NCBI GenBank assembly: GCA_958496175.1
Contig: OY292275.1
Coordinates: 33,867,701-33,931,700 of the forward strand
From: Sisyra terminalis
Lineage: Eukaryota > Arthropoda > Insecta > Neuroptera > Sisyridae
Direction of reading: 5' to 3'
DNA: 64,000 bases
Shown: one piece after another, positions 11,524 to 22,899 of the stretch
Position numbering within the stretch: position 1 is the first letter of the stretch
How the letters are laid out: the number at the start of each line of letters is the position of its first letter
The notes under the pieces: generated by a model
The model's input: the letters and a program-made list of their open reading frames with translations, nothing else
What the model was told of the DNA's origin: nothing
The model's database searches: none
Translations under genes and position numbers: made by a program

Positions 11524-12355
11524 TTGTTTAGTACCCTTTCCAGGAAGATGGCATAATTGGGAAGAGGTTTGGGAGTGTTAATTTTATTAAGGAACAGCTT
11601 CTGTTCGAAGTTGCACATTTGATGGTGTGGATGGTGGTATAGACTTCTAACTCTAAGGTTATATTTAAGTACCTATTTGAAATTAGCGATGCAAACGTAC
11701 TTGGCTTTTACATATAAATACTAGCATAGCCATATTTGTAATATCACTGTGTATCAATGAGCGCCAAACTGCAAAAATTTCTTCCTTTTATTAAACACCT
11801 GAAAAATTTAAAGCCGAACTAAAGTAATTGATTTGATCAAAAATCGATTTGAGTGTAGTAATGTATGCTTTTTATTTTTTTACTTTGGCTCTTCTTCATT
11901 GTTTTCTCACAAGAAAGGCGAAACCATTGGATTCGATAAATTTCGAGTTAACCGAATCTTATTATTCTTATTTCTTATTTACTCAATTTTTCTTTCTGTT
12001 TTTATTTCCAGCAAAGGAATGATAGAACATTGACAAATAGTTCAACCAACTAATGCTTTTTATATTTTGTCAATACTTCATACTTTCTTAAAATCGGAAA
12101 AAATGATTGTTACCACATTTAGCCATCCATCCCTCTCATTATGCGTCTAAAGAAGTATAACTTCAATGACCTCAAAAAATGTAACCTAAAGTCAGTGAAT
12201 AAAACTTGATCTTTTAAGATCAAAGCATATTTTTTGAGTTAAATGGTTCTATTTGCAAATTTAATGGTCTTGATTAAAATATTAATTTTTTAGAGCTTTG
12301 GTCTTTAAATCGAATCCAAAACTGATTATAAAATATAACTTCTAGTTTTTCACGT
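11524..12355. other. Non-coding stretch
   Basis: No supported gene is seen. The ORF-length stretch at 11833-12033 is low-complexity Phe/Leu/Ser translation of AT-rich DNA. Confidence 0.5.
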
Positions 12356-12369
12356 CTCCTGTCGCAATA

Positions 12370-12640
12370 ATATCTTAGCCGAAGGTGGCTAAGCCAAATG
12401 ATATTTCGGGCCATTTTGTAAATGTATCATAACTCCGCGAGACCCATAAAAAATTATGTGTCTTTATATTAGATTTAGATTCATTAAAAATATTTTTAAT
12501 ATATTGATTTTCACCACTTTGGCAATTATAAAATAGAAATATTTTGTAAATGTGTGATGAATCTCATAGACTAGAAAAATGGTCAAACCGGGTTTCATGC
12601 CGCCCGTGGACCGCGAGTTGACCACCCTTGGTCTAAGCAA
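12370..12640 (-). repeat. Possible hAT-type MITE or hAT end
   Basis: On the minus strand the right side reads AAGGGTGGTCAACTCGCGGTCC, then a GC-rich block containing CCGTGGGCGG-like sequence. This is the kind of end (CAGGGGTGGTCAACTCGCGG) seen on several insect hAT elements. The phrase ATTTTGTAAATGT occurs twice inside (about 12414 and 12540). I could not find a matching left inverted repeat or a target duplication, so boundaries are approximate. Confidence 0.4.
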
Positions 12641-14841
12641 TAATATCTAATATTTTGCAGTTTTTTGAATCATTTCTTTCAATTTTGAAACTCCATGTGT
12701 TATTCATTAGCTTTTTAAATTTATATGTATAAAACAAATAATTTCTTTTTTATATTATGCTTTTTTTATAAAAAATATAAATTCAAAATTCGTCCATGAA
12801 ATCTTATTACGTCAAATTTAAAGCAAAATACCATATGTGTAACGAAGTATAATATAAATATTTTTTTTTATCCACATTATAACTTTTTATCAAATTCTCA
12901 TCATTTTACATATTTTTTTTCTATATATTCTAAGTTTTTTTCTTTTATGACGTTATTAGTAATATAATAATAATGACGTAATTATTCATTAGATAAATCA
13001 AATTTTAAATATAGTTTCATTTTAGATATTTCCTAAAATAAATAAAAACAATGAAAGTATTGTAAATTATATTATGTTTAACTTACTTCTTGCATTAGGT
13101 ACATTCATAGTAAGTGTCATATTATACTATAGATACATACTAACAATAAGCATAAAATGCGATTTTGATTTCAAACTTGGCATTTATAGTTTGTAATTTT
13201 GTGACAAAAATGTACTGAAAAAATTTCACAACAGTAATAATTTCATTATTTTTACATTGTCGCCAAAATATTTTACAGTAACAAGAATAAGGAATAGAGA
13301 AATCCAAAATTACTTCTAGGTACATACATTATGTAGTTTTCAAACAATTGTTATGTTTGCATCATTGTTGCTCAAAAGTATTTACAATAGCATTTCACGA
13401 CAAATTAACTTAGTTTTATATTCGAATAATATATTTGTCAATTAATCTTTCATAATAATTGTACTTATTTTTTTTTTTGGATGCCAAAGCTGGTTGATTC
13501 TTACCATGTAAAACAGTGCATTGAAATTGAACATCAAGACTTTGTAATCTTCTCAGTAGGTGTCTTTGACTTTCTAACATCATAGATCATCCTTAATATG
13601 TTTTCTATGAAGGTAAATTTATTAGTATTGGTTACATTTAAATTAAAAATCAACCTCAAGCGAAATTGAATTTAATTTAAAAATACCGTTACAAGAAATT
13701 GTTAGACTTCAAAAGTAAAATTGAAGTTTATTCCACTGAATTATTGAATTAATATAAATAAAATGATAATATTTTTGATTCAAAATATACACTTCTTATA
13801 TATATTAAGATTCTTTAATACAAAATATAAAAATATATAACCTCTTCTAGGTTTTGATATGAATAGTAAATATTTCAGGGCATTTTTATACGTGGTTTAT
13901 TGAAATTTAACGATTAGCGAAAATATTTATCGGTTAGAAATAAAAGAGAAAAATAACATCATTTGGACTAAGAATTAGTTATGTTTGATGGATAATGGAC
14001 CATGTTTGGATGAACTCCGCCTACCAGCGAGTGTTGATGACCCACAAACACACTAAAAACTATCAACAATGCGAGTTCTTCATACACATGGAATTATTGT
14101 ATGAATGTTACATATGCCTCATTCTCAACATTAATTCATAGATACAAATAATCACAAACTTATCTACTTACAATCATCTTAACTTTGCCACAATAACTCA
14201 TCTCATATCATAAATCTAAGGTTAACATTCTTATACATGTGTATTATTTCTGCAATTTTAATTCAGCAATAACTATTTCATTCATCGTTCGGTTCATGAA
14301 TTCTACATTTCTCTAAAAAACTATTTCTTTAGCGAAATTAGACTTGCGGGTTAGTGTTATACGAAATTTATTAGCGACATTAAAAATATAGTTCGTTTTA
14401 TAGGAATTCATAAAATTTATACCGGATTATTTTCAACATTCGATTTGATTTTAAGTAATTACTGAAAGATTGAAATCTTCAAAAACTGGTTTTTTAAGCA
14501 TTTTAAATTTCATCATTATAAAAAGTTATAAATTTTGCTAGGTCAAAGAAATCTAGTGTACAATAATGGAACAATAACAACTATAATTTCTCGGTTCAAT
14601 TTTGTTTAAGATAAATGTCTTTTAAAATTTTATAAAATAATATCAAGGAAAATGAAATATTTTAACTTTGTTTTTTTCTTTCTTATTTCACGTTAAAATA
14701 TTTCGATTAAATTTGTATAAATATTCATTGAGTACAAATATCGAAAAAAAAAATCTAGTTTTACATTTTATAAGCTAATTCAAGGTATGTTCCTTGTATG
14801 TTAACACAATGAGTTAACACTTTTAACTGAAAGATTGCTAA
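12641..14841. other. AT-rich non-coding stretch
   Basis: No gene-quality frame, RNA gene or recognised repeat is seen here. Confidence 0.55.
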
Positions 14842-14849
14842 AATGAAAT

Positions 14850-14984
14850 TAGGAATTGCAATCCAACAAAGTGGGATCCCGCGATCCAGCGAAATCCAGC
14901 TCAATTTTAGGCTCTGTGGGATCCCGCAGGATCCCGCTGTTACGAAGTCAATCCAGCCAAAATCCCGCGGGATTGCAATCCCTA
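14850..14984 (+). mobile_element. GC-rich 135-bp MITE, probably hAT type
   Basis: The ends TAGGAATTGCAATCC and GGATTGCAATCCCTA form 15-bp terminal inverted repeats with one mismatch. The flanking 8-mers AATGAAAT (14842-14849) and AATGCGAT (14985-14992) match at 6 of 8 positions, consistent with a decayed hAT duplication. The interior is built from repeated palindromic GGGATCCCGC and GATCC units, far more GC-rich than the surroundings. It is too small to code. Confidence 0.75.
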
Positions 14985-14992
14985 AATGCGAT

Positions 14993-15880
14993 CAATTAAA
15001 TGTATAGCAATCAAGCTTTGTCTATTGCAGACATATTTCTTTCAATCCTCATAAAATATGAAATTTTTCACGAATTTATTATCGTGTTTAAGTTATGTCC
15101 ATACTGGCAATATATGTTGGATTTACTGAAATAACAAATCGATAATTCCTTTTCTTCCGGAACGAAATCATGGTGGGACAACTGATTCGATCGCAGCGCT
15201 AATAGTGGTCGAAATTTCGTTAGGTTTTACTCGTAGTATTCTTATAGGTAAACACTTCAAAATTAAATATAAAGATGGTTCATAATAGTTGTGTGGTAAA
15301 TTGCAAAAATTTATATATTTAATATACTTATATACGTCAAAATAAACATTGAATGTACTGATATATTAACACTCTTTCCTGTTTTATTCATATTTCGTTT
15401 TCTTTAAAACGACGACATTCAAAAGTTCGGTATCAAATCCACAGTTGGGTTGTAAAGAACTTTCTTGTTTGATTTATTTGAACGATTTTTGTAATTCACG
15501 AAATATAGTTGATTCGTAGAGCACGTCTCATCAGCATATTATTGTTTTAAGACAAATACGATCCATTCCCTGACCGGAGTTTCGTTTAATTAAATCACTA
15601 GATATGCCACTACGAACCCAAATTTGCCATCATAGCTCAATTACAACCGAATCAAGTTATTAAAAACTTTTTTAAGTTTTATCATTTTGACACGAAACAT
15701 TATAAAAATTTGAAAAAATAAAAACATTATAAAACTTTAATAAAGTAACTAAGTTACTTTAAAGTATAACTATGATACTCTTTTCTGACAACTCGGTCTG
15801 AAAACCAAATAACTGTGAATCAGTGATCATCAAAAATCGACATTCATTTAGTCAAGAAATAGCTCCTTTGCACTCTTCAT
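14993..15880. other. Non-coding stretch with fragment of the 1.8-kb repeat
   Basis: No gene is seen. Around 15745-15800 the phrases AGTTACTTTAAAGTA and TTTTCTGACAACTCGGTCTG resemble the right end of the repeat at 1806-2425 (GTTACTTTAAAGTAAC, then TTTTCTGGCAGCTCAGTC), so a third, end-only fragment of that family is likely. Confidence 0.45.
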
Positions 15881-15884
15881 ATTT

Positions 15885-16095
15885 TTTGTTTTAAGTTTTA
15901 TGTATGTTGGTAAAGACAAAGAACAAATATTGTAATAAGATACGTGTGAGTGAAATACAATCATTGTTTCAAATTTGAACTAACTGATAGTATCAACCGT
16001 CTTTTTGATTTCATTCATTCACTTGACAATTTTGACCATTTGTTAGTTGCGTCAATGTTTGGCTGTGGATTTCACGGGAAGTTACTAGTCAGTAA
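15885..16095 (-). repeat. 'CTAGT' dispersed repeat, unit 4 (inverted)
   Basis: Read on the minus strand this contains CTAGTAACTTCCCGTGAAAT, CACAGCCAAACATTGACGC and TTGACAATTTT blocks, then CAAATTTGAAACAATGATTG and an ACTCACACGTATCTT segment, matching units 2 and 3 in order. It ends in CTTTGTCTTTACCAACATAC. Confidence 0.75.
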
Positions 16096-17219
16096 TAACT
16101 TGGTGTTAGAGATGTAGAGATTTGGTGTATAAATTTTTTTTCAGACAACAGTGTCTTGTTACTAAAATTATCCTAAAATCGTCCCGTTTTCTTTATCTAT
16201 CGTTACCTTGCTACTAAATTATGTTTCTTCAAGGCTCCCTTATCATATTTCCAAGAATTCAAGAGCCTTTTTCCTGAGGAAGAGATGCATGATTTTCTTT
16301 GTTTAGGCTGAGCTTATTAGTTTTTAAATCCCTTGAAGTTGTTCTAGCATAGATCTTCACACTTGGTAAATCATTCAAGTTCATTTGTTCAGTGATAGGT
16401 ATATTAATAATAGCGTTCTTATTCATCAAAGTTTTTATATAAACATTGCAAGTAATATTCAAAGGTTTTATAAGTATTACACTTATTTTATATTTTCAAA
16501 TATTATGCGCTGTTCTATTTTAAAGTACTGTTGACTTAAATTGAAGCATTCTTTTAGTTTCGTAATTTTTATTTTTAATGAAAAAAAAAATGAAAAAATT
16601 AAATTGAATCTACTACCTTAAAACAAAAGTCGTTGAAACTAGCATATTTTATCAAATTAGACTTTTTCGCAGTCTTTGAACAGTTTATTCTACCTAATTC
16701 AGATATATTAAATATGTACAGTCAAACGTTGTTTATAACTGTTTTTCGAAAAAATGTAGAAACTACTAAAGTATTTAGATTTGATCATTTTGGTACCATT
16801 TTTGACATTTCTTGGTTCCTAATTATAGAACTTAATTTCAACTAACAGATCACTTTTTCAATTAACCATATCATTACAAATGGTATGTATAATGTATTAT
16901 TTTGTGTAGGCCCCCAAGCTGTGTTGAATTTGAGCTTATAGTTATCCGAAAAAAGGAATAATACCTCATATATGTGTATTCCTCCTGAAAAATTCTGAGC
17001 GTGTACAGCGATCTATGAATTTTCATTATACATCACCAATCGTATGTTTCCTAAATCAATTAAATATCTTAATATATGATACGTATGTGGCACCTGCAGC
17101 ATATTAAATTATTATTGGGAATTAGTTGTCTATGTTTAAACAAAAATCATCACTAAGTTCTATCTAGTTTGTTTAAACTACGGTGTCTTACTTTTGCTAT
17201 AGTATTTGACGCCTAATGT
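16096..17219. other. AT-rich non-coding stretch
   Basis: No supported gene or structured repeat is seen. Short frames at 16259-16462 (minus) and 16633-16845 (plus) have no recognisable motifs. Confidence 0.5.
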
Positions 17220-17227
17220 AAACCACT

Positions 17228-17624
17228 TAGTGGCGTAACTAGATTTTTTAGATTCATAAGCAAAATCCAACTACGAGCCCTCTACTAACATTTGAAATGT
17301 TATTACAAAGAAAATTCATTTTTTAACTAAACTTTAAACAAAATACAAATAAATCAAAAGAATTCTAGAATGAAAAATTTCATTTCTCATAAACCTATTT
17401 ATAATCTCATAATGTATAAAAAATTACCGGAAATATTGTCATTGTGATATTATTTTCTATTATATCAAATAGTTTAACTTGGTAATTTTTTATTAAAAAA
17501 AAAATAATAAGTATTTGATTTTTTAAATATTTCAGTAATAAATAAATAAACTTTTAACGGGGCTCTCTAAAACCGGAGACCCGAAAGCATAGCTTCCAGT
17601 CGCTTCTCTGTAGCTACGCCATGG
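17228..17624 (+). mobile_element. hAT-type MITE, ~400 bp
   Basis: The left end TAGTGGCGTAAC and the right end, which reads CCATGGCGTAGC on the other strand, share a GGCGTA core. The flanking 8-mers AAACCACT (17220-17227) and TAACCACT (17625-17632) differ at one base, fitting a hAT target duplication. The interior near the right end has GAGACCCGAAAGC and lacks coding capacity. It resembles the 4.17-kb element in its ends but not in its body. Confidence 0.78.
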
Positions 17625-17632
17625 TAACCACT

Positions 17633-18450
17633 ATAAATTCAGATTCGATAGTTTTTTTCAAGTTTGATAGTTAGAAATCACTTTCTTTAAAAATGACACC
17701 CATTTTTTATTATTGGTTTACCATGAGATTTCAAATGTTTTTCTGAAAAAGAAATATGCTTTTTCCAGTAATAAAAGGGATAATAAAAACAAAAAAAACA
17801 TGTACCTACTTAGCTCAAAAATATGTACTTAATTTAGAAATATTGAATGATAAAAATTTCAATGAAATTATTAATTCATGAAGCTAACATTTTTTTTTAA
17901 TTCGTAATAGATAATATGGATTATTCTGTTTATTTTATTTGATTTTAAAATGGTATTCTTATGATAAGTGTTGACCTTATTTTTACAGCTAATATAAAAA
18001 CTAATTAAACTTTATATTATAACATATGGTGGTGTTTAGCAAATCGTAAATACGAAAGATGGTGCTGCACCCTTCAAACATTGGAAATCCCAAATGGAGT
18101 CTAATTTTTTAATAGTAGTAATTTTATTATCTTTTAAAATACAATGTTTTTTTTTATTTGAAAAGCTTAATGTCACATAACAATAAACATTTTAAATCTT
18201 TAGTATAAATATTTATAAGAACACAGAATATTTCAAAATATTGTTAACAATATATAACTCACATTAAGTGACACAATTCGCTTAGTAACTTATACGAGGA
18301 TGGCACATTAGCATTTTCAGCGAATGATGATGGTAACCCTATTATAGACCCTCGTAGATTTTACTGAGACCTAACGATTAATGATCTGGGCCTTTCCCTT
18401 ATAAATAGTAATTAATTCTTACCGGTTGTAAGAACATAACATGTAAGAAA
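17633..18450. other. AT-rich non-coding stretch
   Basis: No gene or recognised repeat is seen. A slightly GC-richer patch at 18293-18410 has no identifiable content. Confidence 0.5.
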
Positions 18451-18636
18451 AAAACACTTGTTTTTTTTATTTTTAATTACAGTCTCTATACTACTAAGGT
18501 CCTTAGCGATTTTAGATTAAATGAAAATTCATTTTCGAGAAATATAGAAAATTTCTTCGAATCGAAGATCGAACTCAACACCTAACGATTTTGGAGTGGT
18601 CACTGCGACCACTCGGCCAGCAGTAGGCTTCATTTG
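18440..18636 (-). repeat. tRNA-Ser-like SINE, copy 2
   Basis: On the minus strand the A box (CTGGCCGAGTGGT, near 18608-18620) and B box (GAGTTCGATCTTC, near 18563-18575) are kept. The tail contains TCGCTAAGGACCTTAGTAG, shared with the other copies. Flanking CTTGTTTTTTTTATT (left) and CATTTGTTTATTACT (right) may be a decayed target duplication. Confidence 0.78.
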
Positions 18637-18914
18637 TTTATTACTTTTTCAATTTTTTTATATGTTATTGTTATATTTAACAGATAATTCAGAATTAAAA
18701 ATATTAGTTCTTCTCTTTGCGTTAAGTTCAATAATTCCAAAAAAAAAAAATCTTATTTTGGGAGCAGAGAATAAAACATCAAACCTAAAAAGATCGATAA
18801 AAACGATAAACAAAATGCTATCCAGGAATCTTAAATTTGCACCATCCTTATTGCCATTTTCAGGGAACTAAAGAAAAATCTGGAAAATCTTGGACTAATG
18901 TAAGTTAAACAAAA

Positions 18915-19665
18915 TGCTATGAGTAAATTTCTATGTGGGCAAATTTCATGTGAGAATCTTTCTAGTGAGCAAGTGTCTGGACACCACAGAAAACATGCGA
19001 ATTTTTACTTAAGGATTCTGATATGTGTAGGAATGATTTGACAGATAAATGTTTATCCCGTAAATAGTTATTCTCACACGTAATTTGCCCACATAGAAAT
19101 TTACTCACACAAAAAATTCCTCTCTCAGAAATTTACGCACAATGATATATCCTCACATGAAAATTAGCCTACAGGAAAAAAAAAATATTTAAAATTTCAT
19201 TTATTATTATTTTATTATTAATATTGTAATAGTATTGTAATTAGTACTTTAATCGTCAGTATAACGATATTTTACAATATTAAAATTTAATTAATAAAAA
19301 AATCTTGAATTAAATTAAAGACAAAGTAGAAACTGAAACGTTGCCAGATATTGATGTCACTAAAGGTATGTGAGGATATGATCACTAGGGATATGAGCCC
19401 TAATATTTTTATATTTTTAACTTTTTCAAAAAACAAGATATTTTTCTCAAGTTGTTTAGTAATGTATTACAATACTAACAATAGAATAACATTTAATCAA
19501 ATAATAAATAATGTAAATATTTATTGCTGTGGGCATAATTTTCATGTGAGGATATATCATCATGCGTTAATTTCTATGTGGGCAACTTTCGTGTGAGCAA
19601 CAATGCTAGTGCGCAATTTTTTGTGGGCAATTTTTGTGTGAGGAATTTTCTAAGGGGCAAATATC
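18915..19665. mobile_element. Fold-back element built from short GTGGGCAA/GTGAG units
   Basis: A 37-bp segment at 18921-18957 recurs inverted at 19071-19107 with three differences. A second pair, about 19117-19170 and 19533-19587, is inverted and shares TTTTCATGTGAGGATATATC. All arms are made of the same short vocabulary (AAATTTCTATGTGGGCAA, TCATGTGAG, GTGAGCAA). Between the outer arms lies AT-rich sequence containing one arm of the long-TIR MITE family (19310-19362). No protein is encoded. It may be a fold-back transposon or a rearranged subterminal array; I do not know the family. Confidence 0.6.
19310..19362 (-). repeat. Single arm of the long-TIR MITE family
   Basis: AAAGACAAAGTAGAAACTGA followed by AACGTTGCCAGAT and TTGATGTCACTAAAGG matches the right arm of the family (see 21280, 29477, 29816, 35386 and 50430). 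Its last part is most like the 35.4-kb copy (TTGACGTCACTTAAA), suggesting a subfamily. I could not find a left arm. Confidence 0.6.
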
Positions 19666-21279
19666 ATAAAACCGTTTTCTCTATCCTCCATATAAAATTT
19701 TATCTGAAAGATAAACGTCACTATCTAGATGTGGAAATACCGGTCCTTAGCATATCTCTTTAGACTAGTGTACAGTTTCTATAGATTCATACTGTTATTA
19801 CTTAAGATTCAATACAGTTAAATAGAATGATTTTGACATCAGATTACATTTTTTAAAACTATTAATGTTCGTTGAGATTATGTAAGCTTAAAGTTTATAG
19901 AAGTATATTTAATCAGGAAAACTTTATTGATATTTAACATGTTTTATTGCAAAACACCGATATAATTTACTTTGTAAGTTTACGCTTAGTGATCTTCTTT
20001 TATAGACTATTAATTATATGAATCAGACCGACTGCGGATGTTCAAAATTTTCGGTAACAAATCTGCGAATAACGAAGAATCGTTGTATCTGTATACTGGT
20101 ACCTATGTAATTTAACTGTACCTACATATGATTATACCTATTGAGAGTGTCGTCGAAACTTTCACCAAAAATATATCCACACATGCCACAGACTAAAACA
20201 GAAAAAAATAACAGTGGGTCGAGTAGGTCTTGGAATCCAGTCTACCTTAAATAACCACCCAATTGTATATTGTTGATGCTCATTTCGTCTGCCTATAACA
20301 ATTATTTAACTGGAATACTGGCCTTAATGAACATTCTTTGGATGTAGTTTACTGACACTGTTGTAAAGGAAACTGATTTGAATTCACAATTAAGTATTTT
20401 TCTTTGATTTTCAATCTATTATTTTATTATAAATATATTACTTGAAACGCATACACTAAATATGGAAGCGAAAAACTTAGCTTACTTAAATCATTAGCTC
20501 CTACTCTTATCTCTAACTATTCTAATTTTTACAGTACACAATAAGTATCATTTTAGACCAATAGAGAAATTTATTTATACTCAAGTTTTCATTTTTGTAC
20601 ATTCTTAATTGAAAACTTGCACTTTCGGTTTTTCATTGCAACAAAGAAATTTCCATTTATGTTTGTTCTTACAGCCATAAAATAAAAATTAACTTTTTTT
20701 GTGAAATAAAATTATACTAGCACTTATTTTCAACAAAACTTTAGGTTTTACAGCTTAATAATGTCAATTTAACTCTCTAGGTCAATTAAACAGATTAATA
20801 ATTTGTAATCATGATTTTTCCCAAATAAAATCTTTACATTTTTAAATGGTTACCAATCTGAAATAAAAAATGCCAAACACTTATATTTGACTTAATTATT
20901 TTCTCAATTCAAATACTTAATTGTCTCACATTTTGCAACCAACCAATAAATCTTGATAACTTGAAAAACTTTGAATACTCTTTCTCAGAAAATACACTCA
21001 TTCAAATTAATCAAATATGAGTCACTGAGAAATTATTTTTGCTTTCTTTATTTGCATTTTTTTTTCCAATTAAGTCCAAAAAATCATACGAACTATTACC
21101 TTATTTATTGGCTAAAGATTATTAAAAAAAGTAATCAAAAACATGAAGAAATGATGTCATACATTTCATCAGACTTTTGCCCGCTTGAAGTAGACTGCAG
21201 CGCCGATTAACATGAATTAAAGGTGGGTATTTTATCACTGCTTTAAATGGTAAAAAACATTTTTCTCGAAAAAAAGTTA
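19666..21279. other. AT-rich non-coding stretch
   Basis: No gene or recognised repeat is seen. The frame at 20971-21210 has no motif. Confidence 0.5.
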
Positions 21280-21417
21280 GTTTATGTACCTTTTAATACA
21301 GTCAAATCTGGCAACATTGCATATTCAACTTTGATTTTAATTTAGTCACAAGAATAAAAAACAAAGTAGAAAATGCAACGTTGCCAAATTTGACTATTCT
21401 AAAAGGGACTTGAGTCA
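21280..21417. mobile_element. Long-TIR MITE, copy A (short)
   Basis: The left arm contains CAGTCAAATCTGGCAAC and ATTGCATATTCAACTTTG. The right arm is its inverse: CAAAGTAGAAAATGCAACG, then TTGCCAAATTTGACT and AAAAGGGACTTGAGTC. The arms are about 55 bp and the spacer is very short, so the RNA or single strand could form a long hairpin. Confidence 0.8.
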
Positions 21418-21857
21418 AAAAGTTTATTGCTGATAATATTTTTAATATTCTTCCTACAATATTTTAAATAATACAAATTAATTATTTTTTAGAAATAACG
21501 AATATTTCTTCAAAGAAATTCCCGTTAGACAACAAATTGATTGCAAAATATTAACAAATTGACTAACAAATTTTGTATATTTTACTTTAACGTTCATTTT
21601 GGGGTCATTGTAATGACTTATTTTTGTCTGAATTCAATTTTTGAATTATACAGCTTAAATTTACAATTACTATTACCATCAGTTTTCTTAGTTATTTTAA
21701 CTAGTCGTTTTTTTATAGAATAATAACAGAGACCATCAATGCGGATTATGGCAACCATGAACAACACTGTCGTCAACTATTGTTGTTCCATCCATTTATA
21801 TCTGGTATATTATTTTTGTCGCGAGTTCTGTATGGACTATACTGTAACTAGGATCAG

Positions 21858-22270
21858 AACTGTCAAAGATACTTTGGGGAAGTATCTAAACACTAGATAA
21901 TTTACTTTTTTGAAAAGTATCCGAAGTTTCTTTGAGTATCTAGTTATTCTTAAACATGAGGAATTTAAATACTTATATTTAGTTACTTATTAAGATACTT
22001 AAAAAGATATTTTTTAGTTACTTTGTATGTACTGTTGGGTAACAGATTAGGTTAAGTTGTTAGGTAATCAGATAATGTATTTCTTGTCTTTATTAATTTA
22101 GGAAATAGGAAAATATGTATGTCTATACCTCTGTAAAAACAACACACTTAAAAAAACGTTAGAAGATTAATAAGAGAGAAGTAAATCGAATCTTTTGAAC
22201 AAAACAAAATAAATCTTTGTATTTAATCTCCCAGTATCTCGGTATCTAAGTTACTTTTCGGTACTTACTT
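21858..22270 (+). repeat. hAT-like dispersed repeat, copy 2
   Basis: Collinear with 1806-2200: it starts CTGTCAAAGATACTTTG and keeps TACTTTTTTGAAAAGTATCC, TATCTAGTTATTCTTAAAC, AAGATACTTAAAAAGATA and ACAAAATAAA blocks. The right part of copy 1, including the palindrome, is not clearly present. Confidence 0.65.
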
Positions 22271-22274
22271 CGAG

Positions 22275-22772
22275 TGGCGGCGACACCATTTGTTGGTCCA
22301 AAACTAGTGTTTGAGGATACAAAATCGGTTGTAAAAAATAGCATTAGAGAGTGGCTATTTACAAAAAATTGTTTCCTGTGGAAAAATAGCAAGGGATAAA
22401 AACACAGCAAAAGAATGATGAGAAAACCTCAAAATTTAACCGCTGAAATTCTAAATTTATGTAGATTTCAGACCAGATTGGTGGCAGGCCTCATATTGGG
22501 GTACTGTTAGACCTTCCAATATTGTACATATTTTATCAGACAGAGGAAGAAACTGCTTCCTACATTTTGTTAGAATGCAGCACTCCGTTTGCATGGTGGT
22601 TACAAGAGCAAGGTCTCCAATCCCAGTACTAATCTAGTCGAACACTATATTGTTCGCCGATTGCTGAGATTTGCTTAGCTTCTTGGCTTATAATAGATGA
22701 AATAGGGTCCTAGGAAACACAATAAGCTTAGCGCTGCAGTGTTGAGGCTCACCAAACTTCAAACTGATTACA
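22275..22772 (+). pseudogene. Degenerate LINE 3' region (RNase H / C-terminal relic)
   Basis: Conceptual translation across several frameshifts gives PFVGPKLVFEDTK, then SIREWLFTKN, and later EEETASYILLECSTPF and a tail with DLLSFL. That order (GPEP...I..W, then EEET..HIL.ECP, then DLL.FL) is the layout at the end of LINE polyproteins that carry an RNase H domain. Stops and frame changes interrupt it, so it is a dead copy. The identification rests on motif memory only. Confidence 0.5.
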
Positions 22773-22773
22773 G

Positions 22774-22880
22774 CAGTGGCGAAGCGTGCGATTTCGCCGC
22801 CCGGGGTCCTAAAGAAATTCGCCGTCCCTTTTTTCTGCCAGATACTTTTTTCTGCCAGCTCTGACTAGGACGATTATGGC
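22774..22880 (+). repeat. Solo hAT-like left end
   Basis: CAGTGGCGAAGCGTGCG starts right after GATTACAG and leads into a GC-rich block (TTCGCCGCCCGGGG). CAGTGGCG is the same kind of end as on the 4.17-kb MITE. No matching right end or second GATTACAG was found nearby, so this may be a truncated hAT copy. Confidence 0.4.
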
Positions 22881-22899
22881 AGTAAAAAAACGATTATTG

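Noticed and set aside
18596..18871. Plus-strand ORF of 91 codons
   Set aside because: It begins inside SINE copy 2 with a non-ATG codon and continues in low-complexity AT-rich DNA.
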